This document shows, piece after piece, positions 8,908-18,936 of a stretch of DNA of 64,000 bases. How positions within the stretch are numbered: the stretch's first letter is position 1; every line of letters starts with the position of its first letter. This DNA is from Maribacter orientalis. GTDB lineage: Bacteria > Bacteroidota > Bacteroidia > Flavobacteriales > Flavobacteriaceae. Where the stretch lies: assembly GCF_900109345.1 (NCBI RefSeq), contig NZ_FNZN01000001.1, positions 565,883-629,882 on the forward strand. The letters are read 5' to 3'. The notes below the pieces were generated by a model. It was not told the origin of the DNA. It did not search any database and saw only the letters and a list, made by a program, of their open reading frames with translations. The position numbers were made by a program, and so were the translations under genes.

Positions 8908-9999
8908 TTAATCGAAATAACTGAAGGTTTCTCCTTCTTTAATCGTTAGGAGTGTCTCATAAATTAATCGAATAACATTCTCAACATCATCTTTATGAAC
9001 CATTTCAACAGTAGTATGCATATAACGCAAAGGCAAAGAAATCAATGCAGAAGCAACTCCGCCATTACTATACGCGAAAGCATCGGTATCTGTACCGGTA
9101 GCTCTTGATGCCGCCATGCGTTGAAAAGGAATTTTCTTCTCCTCAGCTGTTTCTAATATACGTTCACGTAATTTGTTTTGTACAGCAGGGGCATAAGAAA
9201 TTACAGGTCCAGCTCCAATTTCAGTATGTCCTTGTGTTTTTTTCTCAATCATTGGTGTCGTCGTATCATGACAAACATCAGTAATGATAGCAACATTAGG
9301 CTTAATGGTTTGGGTAATCATTTCAGCACCACGAAGACCAATTTCTTCTTGAACTGAATTGGTGATATAAAGTCCGAACGGTAATTTTATTTTATTCTCA
9401 TGTAATAAACGGGCAACCTCAGCAATCATGAATCCACCTGCACGGTTGTCTATAGCTCTACAAACGAATTTATCTTTATTTAAAACCTGAAATGTATCTG
9501 GGTAGGTGATAACACAGCCAACATGAACCCCCATCTTTTCAACTTCCGCTTTGTCCTTAGCACCTATATCGATAGTAATATTATCTAGTTTAGGAGCTAA
9601 TTCTTCTTTTTCTCCTTTGCGAGTATGGATTGCTGGCCAGCCAAATACCCCTTTTACAATTCCCTTTTTCGTGTGGATATTTACCCACTTCGAAGGCGCT
9701 ATTTGATGGTCACTACCACCATTACGTATCACATAGATCAATCCATTGTCTGTTATATAGTTGACATACCATGAAATTTCATCAGAATGTCCTTCAATAA
9801 CAACTTTGTATTTTGCATCAGGATTTATTACACCAACTGCAGTACCATACGTATCTGTAATAAAAGTATCTACATATGGTTTTAGGTAATCCATCCACAA
9901 TTTTTGCCCTTCCAATTCATAACCGGTCGGAGCAGCATTATTCAAGTATTTTTCAAAAAAGTCTAGAGACTTTTTAGTAATAATTTTTTTATCAGCCAT
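8908..9999 (-). CDS. M42 family metallo-aminopeptidase (glutamyl aminopeptidase / cellulase M type)
   Basis: 363 residues from ATG 9999. A longer frame opening at TTG 10029 would start inside the promoter box, so the shorter start (MADKKIITKKSL) is chosen. Metal ligands and catalytic residues of clan MH are visible: His71 and Asp73 in GHSDEISWY, Asp184 in RAIDNRAGG, Glu218-Glu219 in QEEIGLRG, Asp241 in DVCHD and His335 in EMVHKDD. Such enzymes form dodecameric tetrahedral particles that degrade peptides in the cytoplasm. The DUF4294 gene is divergent from a shared 104-bp region. Confidence 0.93.
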   Translation of the reverse strand: MADKKIITKKSLDFFEKYLNNAAPTGYELEGQKLWMDYLKPYVDTFITDTYGTAVGVINPDAKYKVVIEGHSDEISWYVNYITDNGLIYVIRNGGSDHQIAPSKWVNIHTKKGIVKGVFGWPAIHTRKGEKEELAPKLDNITIDIGAKDKAEVEKMGVHVGCVITYPDTFQVLNKDKFVCRAIDNRAGGFMIAEVARLLHENKIKLPFGLYITNSVQEEIGLRGAEMITQTIKPNVAIITDVCHDTTTPMIEKKTQGHTEIGAGPVISYAPAVQNKLRERILETAEEKKIPFQRMAASRATGTDTDAFAYSNGGVASALISLPLRYMHTTVEMVHKDDVENVIRLIYETLLTIKEGETFSYFD

Positions 10000-10017
10000 C
10001 AATGTAATTTTAAGATA

Positions 10018-10025
10018 CAAACTTA
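10018..10025 (-). promoter_or_regulatory. Putative -7 element of the M42 peptidase gene
   Basis: On the minus strand TAAGTTTG matches TAnnTTTG, 18 nt upstream of ATG 9999. No clear -33 TTG. Confidence 0.45.
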
Positions 10026-10069
10026 ACAATATTAGCGTTGTATTAATAATAACCTTTTATAATTATCGT

Positions 10070-10077
10070 TAATTTTG
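10070..10077 (+). promoter_or_regulatory. Putative -7 element of the DUF4294 gene
   Basis: TAATTTTG fits TAnnTTTG, 26 nt before ATG 10104; upstream element not evident. Confidence 0.4.
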
Positions 10078-10103
10078 GCAAGACATTTGCTTAGCCTATA
10101 TTA

Positions 10104-10793
10104 ATGAAATATAACTATTTACTCATTTTTTTATTCTTGACCAGTTATTCTATTTTTGCTCAGATAGAAGAACAGGAATTGGATTCTGTATCGGAGAAAA
10201 TGATAATTATTTCTGGTGATTCTTTACTACAGAATTCTATTGCATTAGAAGAAGCTTATGTTTTTGGAAAGCTAAAGTTCTCGTCTTATGATGACAAACT
10301 GAGGTATTATATATTACGTAGAAAGACAGAAAAAGTGTATCCGTATGCAAAATTGGCCGCAGAAAGGTTGGTAGAACTTAATGATAGTCTTGCCGACATC
10401 AAGAATACTAGAAAAAGAAGGAAGTATACAAAAAAGGTTCAAAAGTATATTGAGGAAGAATTTTCAGAAGAATTAAAAAAACTTACTAGAACTGAGGGAC
10501 AGATTTTAGTAAAGTTAATCTACAGACAAACGGGTACTACTGCATTCGATTTGGTAAAGGACCTTCGTAATGGTTGGCGTGCCTTTTGGTATAATACTAC
10601 AGCCAAATTCTTTAAGATTAGTATTAAAGAAGAATTTCACCCAGATGTGATTGAAGAAGATTATTTAATTGAAGACATTCTTCAACGTGCATTTTCAAAT
10701 GGTAAATTAGAGCGACAGGCGACGGTATTAGACTATGACTATGACAAATTGTATAATAAGTGGAAGAAAACTACAAAAAAACTTAAAAACTAA
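10104..10793 (+). CDS. DUF4294 domain protein, exported
   Basis: 229 residues with an N-terminal signal peptide (LLIFLFLTSYSIFAQ). The DUF4294 core follows: LRYYILRRKTEKVYPYAKLA, a basic KNTRKRRKYTKKVQKYI stretch, TRTEGQILVKLIYRQTG and NGWRAFWYNTTAKFF near residue 160. The family is common in Bacteroidota and of unknown function; the aromatic and arginine-rich second half looks like a surface-binding domain, but that is only inference. It is divergent from the M42 peptidase, a pairing I recall from other flavobacteria. Its end overlaps the convergent small membrane-protein gene by 4 bp. Confidence 0.85.
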   Translation: MKYNYLLIFLFLTSYSIFAQIEEQELDSVSEKMIIISGDSLLQNSIALEEAYVFGKLKFSSYDDKLRYYILRRKTEKVYPYAKLAAERLVELNDSLADIKNTRKRRKYTKKVQKYIEEEFSEELKKLTRTEGQILVKLIYRQTGTTAFDLVKDLRNGWRAFWYNTTAKFFKISIKEEFHPDVIEEDYLIEDILQRAFSNGKLERQATVLDYDYDKLYNKWKKTTKKLKN

Positions 10794-11029
10794 TTCGATT
10801 TAGTTTTAACCCCGAACACAGAATTTACAATAGTTTTTATTCCCTTGAATCCCATGAAAATGGCATATGAGGCTAATATAATTCCGAGAATGCATACTGG
10901 CCAAAATAGAAAATGCTCTTGATTTTTAAATGCTTGCCATAATACTAATGGAGCTGTAAACATTAAAACTACAGTAATTCCCAAACGTTTTAGCCCAGTT
11001 ACGAGCATATCTTTATCAGTTCTTCTCAT
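10790..11029 (-). CDS. Small two-TM membrane protein, probably DUF6095 family
   Basis: 79 residues with two hydrophobic helices (GITVVLMFTAPLVLW and FWPVCILGIILASYAIFMGF) separated by a short polar loop. The N-terminal RRTDKDMLVTGLKRLG and C-terminal GIKTIVNSVFG match what I remember of DUF6095, unverified. It overlaps the end of the DUF4249 gene by 14 bp, so it is the third gene of the TonB receptor / DUF4249 operon, although that placement may simply be chromosomal packing. Function unknown. Confidence 0.68.
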   Translation of the reverse strand: MRRTDKDMLVTGLKRLGITVVLMFTAPLVLWQAFKNQEHFLFWPVCILGIILASYAIFMGFKGIKTIVNSVFGVKTKSN

Positions 11030-11933
11030 TATCTATGACTATACTTTTTTTATATTCTTGAACTATGGCAAAATAACCTAGGGCAAAATTATCGTTACGT
11101 GAAACATTGTCTGATACTTCGGAATTATCAATACCAGTAATATTTGTGATATTTCCTCTAACGGTGGCAGCGGGAGTTTGAAAAGGCCCTTGGTCTCCAC
11201 CGGATTGTACTATTATTTGATTCATATAATTGTAGAACGATTCATCTGCACCAAAAAGGCCTATATTTATGGTTCTGTCTGTATCCAATTCCAAATCTGA
11301 ATCATAAAAATAAGAAAACACAAAAGTTTGACCTTGGTAGAATTCATCTTCAGTAACCAAATACTCGTTAAAATCAAAATCTAAAATATAAAAATCGTCA
11401 CGCTCGCCATTATCCGTAAATGTGACGATAACTTCAGTTTCATCACCAGAAAATAAAGTTTGATTTCCTTGTTCTAAGGATTCTATAGGAACTGATTTTA
11501 CATAGGTAGTTGTGGCGAAATATCGCTCTTCACTTGTTGTAAGAAGTAATTGAAAAACATCACCTTCGTTTATATTGCTTACCCTAATTCTTTGATCACT
11601 ATCAAATGTTGGATCTGGCACCCATTTACCGCTACCAGGTTCAAGTTCTGTTAAATTTGAAATGCCACCACCTTCAAGTATTTCTGGAGCATCAGGGTTA
11701 GTTGTACCGTAATAGATAACAGCACTTTCTAAAGCAGCAATATTATTGCTTTCAAAAAAAGAACTACTTTTTGACACTATAATTTCGATTGGTAAATACT
11801 CTTGAGTTTCATCTACCCTTATGACGCCATTTACAATAAGCCTGGTGTCGTTATCAGGTAGTTCCACATCAATTACATCTTCACAAGAAATAATTATTGA
11901 AATTGTCAATAATGTCAATATAAAACGTTTCAT
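11016..11933 (-). CDS. DUF4249 family outer-membrane lipoprotein
   Basis: 305 residues. The N terminus is a lipoprotein signal (LTLLTISIIISCED) with the putative lipidated Cys at residue 17. It continues with the DUF4249 hallmark VIDVELPDNDTRLIVNGVI, ending in beta-rich sequence with FYNYMNQII and NPALGYF-like FALGYFAI. DUF4249 proteins typically pair with a TonB-dependent receptor, as here (3 bp downstream of one), and are thought to act like a surface substrate-binding lid comparable to SusD. The substrate cannot be deduced. Confidence 0.87.
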   Translation of the reverse strand: MKRFILTLLTISIIISCEDVIDVELPDNDTRLIVNGVIRVDETQEYLPIEIIVSKSSSFFESNNIAALESAVIYYGTTNPDAPEILEGGGISNLTELEPGSGKWVPDPTFDSDQRIRVSNINEGDVFQLLLTTSEERYFATTTYVKSVPIESLEQGNQTLFSGDETEVIVTFTDNGERDDFYILDFDFNEYLVTEDEFYQGQTFVFSYFYDSDLELDTDRTINIGLFGADESFYNYMNQIIVQSGGDQGPFQTPAATVRGNITNITGIDNSEVSDNVSRNDNFALGYFAIVQEYKKSIVIDNEKN

Positions 11934-11936
11934 CGA

Positions 11937-14333
11937 TTACAGTTTAAAGTTATAGGTTACTGCAGGTACAAAGCCAAAAATAGAAGTTCTAACCGCTTCA
12001 TTTGCACCAGTATCATCATTGCGTCTAAAGCTAATAGAAGCAGCATTTCGTCTGTTGTATACATTATATAAACTAAATACCCATTCACCTTTGATTTTTC
12101 TACTTATATTCTTTTTTGGAGTTAGCGTAGCTGATAGATCAAGTCGATTATAAGCAGGTAGTCTTTGTGTATTACGTAATCCGTAATAAGGGACAGTTAA
12201 ACCTTGGAATTCGAATTGACCAATTGGGTAATTGGTAGGTTGGCCAGTTTGGTATGTAAAGTTACTGCTGAAATTCCATTTGTCATTTAAATCATAACTT
12301 AAAAACAAAGAAATGTCGTGTGTTTTATCATAGGGAGTGTTGTACCAGTTTCCAAAATTAATTCCAGATTCAATATTGCTACGACCGTTATCTGTAAAGG
12401 GCATTCTGCCAGGTGTACGTTGCTCTGATTTAGATAGAGTATATGCTAGCCATCCTTGTAGTTTACCTTCGCTCTTGCGAAGTAAAACTTCTAATCCGTA
12501 TGCACGAGCTTCACCGTTTAATATAACTTGCTCTATAGCATTATTTGCAATTAAGTTGGCACCATCTATGTAATCAATTCTATTTTGAACATTTTTATAG
12601 AAAACCTCACCCTCAACAGAATAATCACCGTCTTGAATATTTTTAAAATATCCAAGGGCATATTGATCGAGCAGTTGTGGTTTTATAAACGGACCGCTCG
12701 GTGTCCAAACATCTAATGGGGTTGGGGAACTGGTGTTAGATAAAAGGTGAAGGTATTGAGCTAATCTCGTATAGCTTGCTTTGATTGAACTAGATTCATT
12801 TAAGGTATATGATAAGGAAGCTCTAGGTTCAAAATTACTAAAAGTTGACAGTGTAGTTCCTCTACCTGGATTAATAACATCAATTGGTTCTGCTTCTTGA
12901 TAAATGAGTAGAAATGGGTCGAATTCAACGGGATTATTATTTGCATATACATTCAGTTCATCTTGACCTAAACGCATAAACTGACTAAAACGTAATCCGT
13001 AGCTAAGACTTAAATTTTCTGTTACTCTATGCTCAACATCAACGTAAGCAGCAAATTCATTAGCGTATTTTTGAATAAGTTGTTCTTCGATAATTCCCGA
13101 TTCAGCATTACTAGGTTCAATTTTACCAGGATTGAATTGATAGTACACATTATTAAGGCCGTAATTTATTTGCAGCTTATCATTCATATAATATTTAAGG
13201 TCATATTTTATATTGAAATTTCTAATACCTGAATTCCAATTAAAACCAACAAAATCAAGCTTTAAACCATAGTAGTAATCTGAATAAATAAGTGATAGAT
13301 TGGAGAATAGTTTATCTGAGAATAAATGGTTCCATCTAAAATTTCCCACTGTATTACCATAGGTGTTTACAAAACTGTCATTGATGCCAAAGACATCTCT
13401 ACCAAAATAACCAGATAGGAATATGTTGTTCTTATCATTTAATCTATAATTTAATTTGGTATTTAAATCGTAGAAATAAGCTGTATTGTCAACATCGAAC
13501 AAGGGTAAAAAAAGATGTGCATAAGATGCTCTACCACCAACTAAGAAAGCTGCTTTATCTTTTTTAATGGGTCCCTCAACTAAAAGCCTACTGGCAACAG
13601 CACCAATGCCACCATTCATTTTAAACTCTTTACTATTGCCTTCTTTTTGAAAAATATCTAAAACCGAGGAGACTCTGCCACCATATCGAGCAGGAATGCC
13701 ACCTTTGTATAGTTTAACGTCTTTAATTGCATCAGGATTAAACACAGAAAAGAATCCGAATAAGTGAGATGAATTGAAAATTATTGCTTCATCTAAAAGG
13801 ATAAGGTTTTGATCTGCGGCACCACCTCGCACATTAAAACCTGAAGCACCTTCACCAGCATTTGTAACACCGGGTAAAAGCAATATGGACTTAATTACGT
13901 CGGCCTCCCCCAGAATTACAGGTATTTTTTTAATAGTGCCTATAGAAAGGGTGTTTACGCTCATTTGTGGTTTTCGAATGTCCATCTTTTCGACATTTTC
14001 TGTAACCACGACTTCTTCTAATTGTTCAGCTTCCTCTTCAAGTAAATAATCTATTCTTCTATTTTCGTTTAGGTTAATTTCCTGTAGAACATCTTTAAAA
14101 CCTAAGTAGCTAATTAAAACAGAATAAGTACCTTTTGGTAATGTTATGGAATAGAAACCGTATTCGTTAGTTGTTACACCGGTTTTTAATTCTGGTATTG
14201 ATACAGTAACGCCAATAAGTGTCTCATTACTACTATTCTCAGATATGGTTCCACTTAAAGTAAACTTTTCTTGACCCCATGAATTTGAAGAGCATAGAAG
14301 GGTGACAAGAATAAGTTGTAAATATCCTTTCAT
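11937..14333 (-). CDS. TonB-dependent outer-membrane receptor with carboxypeptidase-like N domain
   Basis: 798 residues from ATG 14333 (a TTG one codon upstream is ignored). Order: signal peptide ending NSWGQ, a carboxypeptidase-regulatory-like beta-sandwich (FTLSGTISENSSNETLIG to about residue 110), EEVVVTE linker, plug domain with NVRGGAADQNLILLDEA and NPDAIKDVKLYKGGIPARYGG, then a 22-strand barrel ending in aromatic-rich RNDDTG and VPAVTYNFKL. It imports an unknown substrate through the outer membrane using TonB energy. The DUF4249 partner is 3 bp downstream. No TonB box can be picked with certainty, and no anti-sigma/ECF pair is adjacent. Confidence 0.93.
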   Translation of the reverse strand: MKGYLQLILVTLLCSSNSWGQEKFTLSGTISENSSNETLIGVTVSIPELKTGVTTNEYGFYSITLPKGTYSVLISYLGFKDVLQEINLNENRRIDYLLEEEAEQLEEVVVTENVEKMDIRKPQMSVNTLSIGTIKKIPVILGEADVIKSILLLPGVTNAGEGASGFNVRGGAADQNLILLDEAIIFNSSHLFGFFSVFNPDAIKDVKLYKGGIPARYGGRVSSVLDIFQKEGNSKEFKMNGGIGAVASRLLVEGPIKKDKAAFLVGGRASYAHLFLPLFDVDNTAYFYDLNTKLNYRLNDKNNIFLSGYFGRDVFGINDSFVNTYGNTVGNFRWNHLFSDKLFSNLSLIYSDYYYGLKLDFVGFNWNSGIRNFNIKYDLKYYMNDKLQINYGLNNVYYQFNPGKIEPSNAESGIIEEQLIQKYANEFAAYVDVEHRVTENLSLSYGLRFSQFMRLGQDELNVYANNNPVEFDPFLLIYQEAEPIDVINPGRGTTLSTFSNFEPRASLSYTLNESSSIKASYTRLAQYLHLLSNTSSPTPLDVWTPSGPFIKPQLLDQYALGYFKNIQDGDYSVEGEVFYKNVQNRIDYIDGANLIANNAIEQVILNGEARAYGLEVLLRKSEGKLQGWLAYTLSKSEQRTPGRMPFTDNGRSNIESGINFGNWYNTPYDKTHDISLFLSYDLNDKWNFSSNFTYQTGQPTNYPIGQFEFQGLTVPYYGLRNTQRLPAYNRLDLSATLTPKKNISRKIKGEWVFSLYNVYNRRNAASISFRRNDDTGANEAVRTSIFGFVPAVTYNFKL

Positions 14334-14392
14334 CAATTTTTTGAGTAAAAATAGTCAGAAAATCATGACACTCCTAAAAGTTAATCATGTTC

Positions 14393-14426
14393 CAAAAAAA
14401 ATACCCTCGATAATTATCGAGGGTAT
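14393..14426 (-). terminator. Intrinsic terminator of icd
   Basis: ATACCCTCGATAA / TTATCGAGGGTAT is a perfect 26-bp palindrome (14401-14426); on the minus strand it is followed by seven T, downstream of the icd stop. Confidence 0.88.
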
Positions 14427-14446
14427 TTTAATTTAAAATATTGTAA

Positions 14447-16675
<2,229 letters not shown>

Positions 16676-16690
16676 TTAATTTAAGCGGAA

Positions 16691-16698
16691 CAAAGATA
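16691..16698 (-). promoter_or_regulatory. Putative -7 element of icd
   Basis: Minus-strand TATCTTTG matches TAnnTTTG, 27 nt before the icd ATG. Confidence 0.5.
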
Positions 16699-16770
16699 CA
16701 ATTTTCTATAGGCTAAAAAGACAGGAAATGCGCTAATATTTCAGGCATGCGTGAAGATTTGTTAAATAAC

Positions 16771-16810
16771 AAAAGCCATATCAATGTACGTATACAATGA
16801 TATGGCTTTT
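16771..16810. terminator. Long hairpin, terminator-like, with no obvious gene to serve
   Basis: A 13-bp perfect stem AAAAGCCATATCA / TGATATGGCTTTT, an A/A mismatch, then an inner TGTA/TACA stem with a CGTA loop. A and T tracts flank it on both sides. Neighbouring genes read away from it on the minus strand (icd starts at 16663) or have their own terminator (rplS), so it either ends an unannotated transcript or is part of a repeat. Confidence 0.6.
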
Positions 16811-16815
16811 TAGAA

Positions 16816-16931
16816 AAAGTTTACGGACAGTTTGTTTTAATTTTTCATTAAAACGGCAACCCTTGATTGCACCCGCTTCACTAATTCAACGTTTAAAATG
16901 TTTTTGAAATTTAAACGGGTGTCCAAACTTT
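16816..16931. repeat. MITE-like block with terminal inverted repeats
   Basis: The left end AAAGTTTACGGACA and right end TGTCCAAACTTT are inverted copies apart from a 2-nt insertion; the block is 116 bp long and AT-rich. TGTCC/GGACA ends recall IS3-family insertion sequences, but no transposase or target duplication could be recognised, so this is a tentative remnant or MITE. Confidence 0.4.
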
Positions 16932-17227
16932 AATCAACATTTCTTTTTTGTTATTTCATTAATCTCTAAAAACTAATATTTTAGAATTTTAGATGTTTAA
17001 TAAATAATTAAAAATTAAAGCGACAGCCTTTATTTTTAAAATTCACCCCTAAAGGTTCAATAACAATACAAAGAACGCAAGCTCTGTAATGACTTCTAAA
17101 TGGATACTTCGTCGTTTCCGATTTATTAATCACATTTAAATTTACAAAAAAATATCAATTGACAAAAGATTTTTGTAAATATTTATTAATCAACATGTTA
17201 TAAACATAGGTTATTCACTTTTGTTCA

Positions 17228-17264
17228 TAAAAAAAGCACCGTATCAAATTGAAACGGTGCTTTA
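17228..17264 (-). terminator. Intrinsic terminator of rplS
   Basis: AAAGCACCGT / ACGGTGCTTT stem (17233-17263) with an internal TCAA/TTGA pairing; minus-strand T-run beyond. Confidence 0.85.
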
Positions 17265-17283
17265 TAAATTTTTTGAGGGAAAT

Positions 17284-17634
17284 TTATCCTCTTATTTCCT
17301 TAATTCTAGCTTTCTTACCAGTTAATTCACGGAAATAGTAAATTCTAGATCTACGTACTTTACCTCTCTTGTTCACTTCAATTTTTTGAAGTGCAGGTAA
17401 GTTAATTGGGAAGATACGTTCTACACCAACTGTTCCTGACATTTTACGTATAGTAAAAGTTTCTGTTGAACCAGTACCTCTTCGTTGTATAACAACTCCT
17501 TTGAAAAACTGAGTTCTTGTTTTTTCGCCTTCTTTAATCTCGTAGTACACAGTGATTGTGTCACCAGATGAAAACTTTGGGAATTCCTTTTTAGTTACGA
17601 ATTCGTCTTGTACAAATTTTATTAATGATTCCAT
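17284..17634 (-). CDS. rplS: 50S ribosomal protein L19
   Basis: 116 residues from ATG 17634. A longer frame continuing upstream to 17706 would run through the promoter box and adds 24 residues with no family resemblance, so it is rejected. L19 sits at the 30S-50S interface. Typical blocks: FPKFSSGDTITVYYEIKEG, RTQFFKGVVIQRRG, TFTIRKMSGTVGVERIFP and the basic C-terminal GKVRRSRIYYFRELTGKKARI. It lies downstream of trmD, as in many bacteria, but here has its own promoter and terminator. Confidence 0.96.
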   Translation of the reverse strand: MESLIKFVQDEFVTKKEFPKFSSGDTITVYYEIKEGEKTRTQFFKGVVIQRRGTGSTETFTIRKMSGTVGVERIFPINLPALQKIEVNKRGKVRRSRIYYFRELTGKKARIKEIRG

Positions 17635-17703
17635 TGAATAGTTAATTGGAATTAAATTAGAGTAACATTCACGATTATCGTCAGAGGTTATTCTAACAGG
17701 CTG

Positions 17704-17733
17704 CAAAATTAATCCTTAAATTAAAACATACAA
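17704..17733 (-). promoter_or_regulatory. rplS promoter
   Basis: On the minus strand TTG (17733-17731), a 19-nt spacer and TAATTTTG (17711-17704): a full match to the Bacteroidota -33/-7 consensus. The long 5' leader of about 65 nt before ATG 17634 leaves room for regulation. Confidence 0.68.
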
Positions 17734-17769
17734 GTATTTTAGAGACTTTTTTACTTGAAACGGATTTGC

Positions 17770-18444
17770 CTATTGTAATAAATCGGGTCGAAGCTTTTCT
17801 GTGCGCTCATAGGCCTTGCTTTCTCGCCATTCTTCAATTTTACCGAAATTACCGCTTAGCAATATATCTGGCACATTCATTCCTTTATATTCCGCAGGTC
17901 TTGTGTATACTGGCGGAGCTAACAATCCGTCTTGAAAAGTATCTGTCAAGGCAGAAGTTTCATCATTTAAAACACCAGGAATCAATCTTATGATAGAATC
18001 GCAAAGTACTGCTGCGCCCAATTCACCACCTGAAAGCACATAATCGCCTATAGAAATTTCTTTAGTTATAAATGCATCTCTAACACGTTGGTCGACACCT
18101 TTATAATGACCACAAAGAATAATCATATTATCAATCATTGAAAGCTGATTAGACATTTTCTGATTTAGAGTTTCCCCATCAGGCGTCATATATATGATTT
18201 CATCGTAATGGCGTTGAGCCTTCAGATCAGTGATACATTTGTCTATTGGTTCGATCATCAAAACCATACCAGCGCCACCGCCAAATTGGTAGTCGTCAAC
18301 ATTCCGATATTTGGTATCGGTATAATCTCTAAGATTATGAAAATGTACTTCAACCAAGCCTTTTTCTATAGCTCTCTTTAAAATGGAAGCTTCAAACGGA
18401 CTCCTAAGTAATTCTGGTAATACGGTAATAATATCTATTCTCAT
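17770..18444 (-). CDS. trmD: tRNA (guanine-N1-)-methyltransferase
   Basis: 224 residues. TrmD methylates G37 of tRNAs using S-adenosylmethionine bound in a trefoil knot. Evidence: [13 protein letters not shown] start, [43 protein letters not shown], and the knot segment [15 protein letters not shown] followed by LIPGVL and YTRPAEYKG. Complete and of normal length. It is followed by rplS, the usual trmD-rplS neighbourhood, and preceded by a GNAT gene 13 bp upstream. Confidence 0.97.
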   Translation of the reverse strand: MRIDIITVLPELLRSPFEASILKRAIEKGLVEVHFHNLRDYTDTKYRNVDDYQFGGGAGMVLMIEPIDKCITDLKAQRHYDEIIYMTPDGETLNQKMSNQLSMIDNMIILCGHYKGVDQRVRDAFITKEISIGDYVLSGGELGAAVLCDSIIRLIPGVLNDETSALTDTFQDGLLAPPVYTRPAEYKGMNVPDILLSGNFGKIEEWRESKAYERTEKLRPDLLQ

Positions 18445-18457
18445 CTTTTGATTTTCA

Positions 18458-18904
18458 TCATCGTTTAACCTGCCAAAAGTAATGAAAACAGTGGTAATCC
18501 TTCTCCCAGCCTAATTTCTCATAAAGTTTTTGCGCAGGGTTATCGATAGCTGTTTCTAAGGCAAGACCTTTATACCCTTGTTGAGCACAAAATTGTTGGG
18601 CTTTTTCTAATAATAGTTGCCCGACCGATTGTTTGCGATATGCTTCATCTACATAAAGATCATTTAGAATTAATGACTTTTCTAAACTCACCGAAGAAAA
18701 GGTATAGAATAATTGCACAAAACCAATGGCATTTTCACCTTCATAAGCAGCAAATATTACAGATTCTTCATTAAAGATTCTATTATTCAGAAAGGCTTTG
18801 GCGGCTTCAATATCAGACTCCATTTTGTAAAATACTCGGTAGTTATCGAAAAGGGGTGCGATATCTTCTATTTGTATATGAGTAATTCTTTTTAAATTTT
18901 TCAT
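18458..18904 (-). CDS. GNAT family N-acetyltransferase
   Basis: 148 residues from ATG 18904. The frame stays open to a TTG at 18922, but that codon lies in the stem of the upstream terminator, so the ATG is preferred. Acyl-CoA-binding features: [20 protein letters not shown] (the RxxGxG loop is here RKQSVG, so the first glycine is replaced) and [20 protein letters not shown]. Such enzymes acetylate amines; the substrate is unknown. Oddly, the ATG is only three bases past the T-run of the terminator that follows the upstream gene, and GGAG in the hairpin lies about 12 nt before the ATG. Confidence 0.82.
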   Translation of the reverse strand: MKNLKRITHIQIEDIAPLFDNYRVFYKMESDIEAAKAFLNNRIFNEESVIFAAYEGENAIGFVQLFYTFSSVSLEKSLILNDLYVDEAYRKQSVGQLLLEKAQQFCAQQGYKGLALETAIDNPAQKLYEKLGWEKDYHCFHYFWQVKR

Positions 18905-18906
18905 AT

Positions 18907-18934
18907 CAAAAAAAAGCTCCAAAACGGAGCTTTT
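18907..18934 (-). terminator. Hairpin terminator abutting the GNAT start
   Basis: AAAAGCTCC / GGAGCTTTT with a five-base loop and a minus-strand run of eight T; the next gene's ATG follows at once. Confidence 0.75.
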
Positions 18935-18936
18935 AA

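Noticed and set aside
16840-17049. Short peptides ending KGCRFN encoded in the icd-rplS spacer
   Set aside because: The two frames share DNA modules, lack good starts and end at different points; a DNA repeat explains the similarity better.
18905-18922. TTG start extending the GNAT protein by six residues
   Set aside because: The codon lies within the terminator stem of the upstream gene, and the added residues have no family match.
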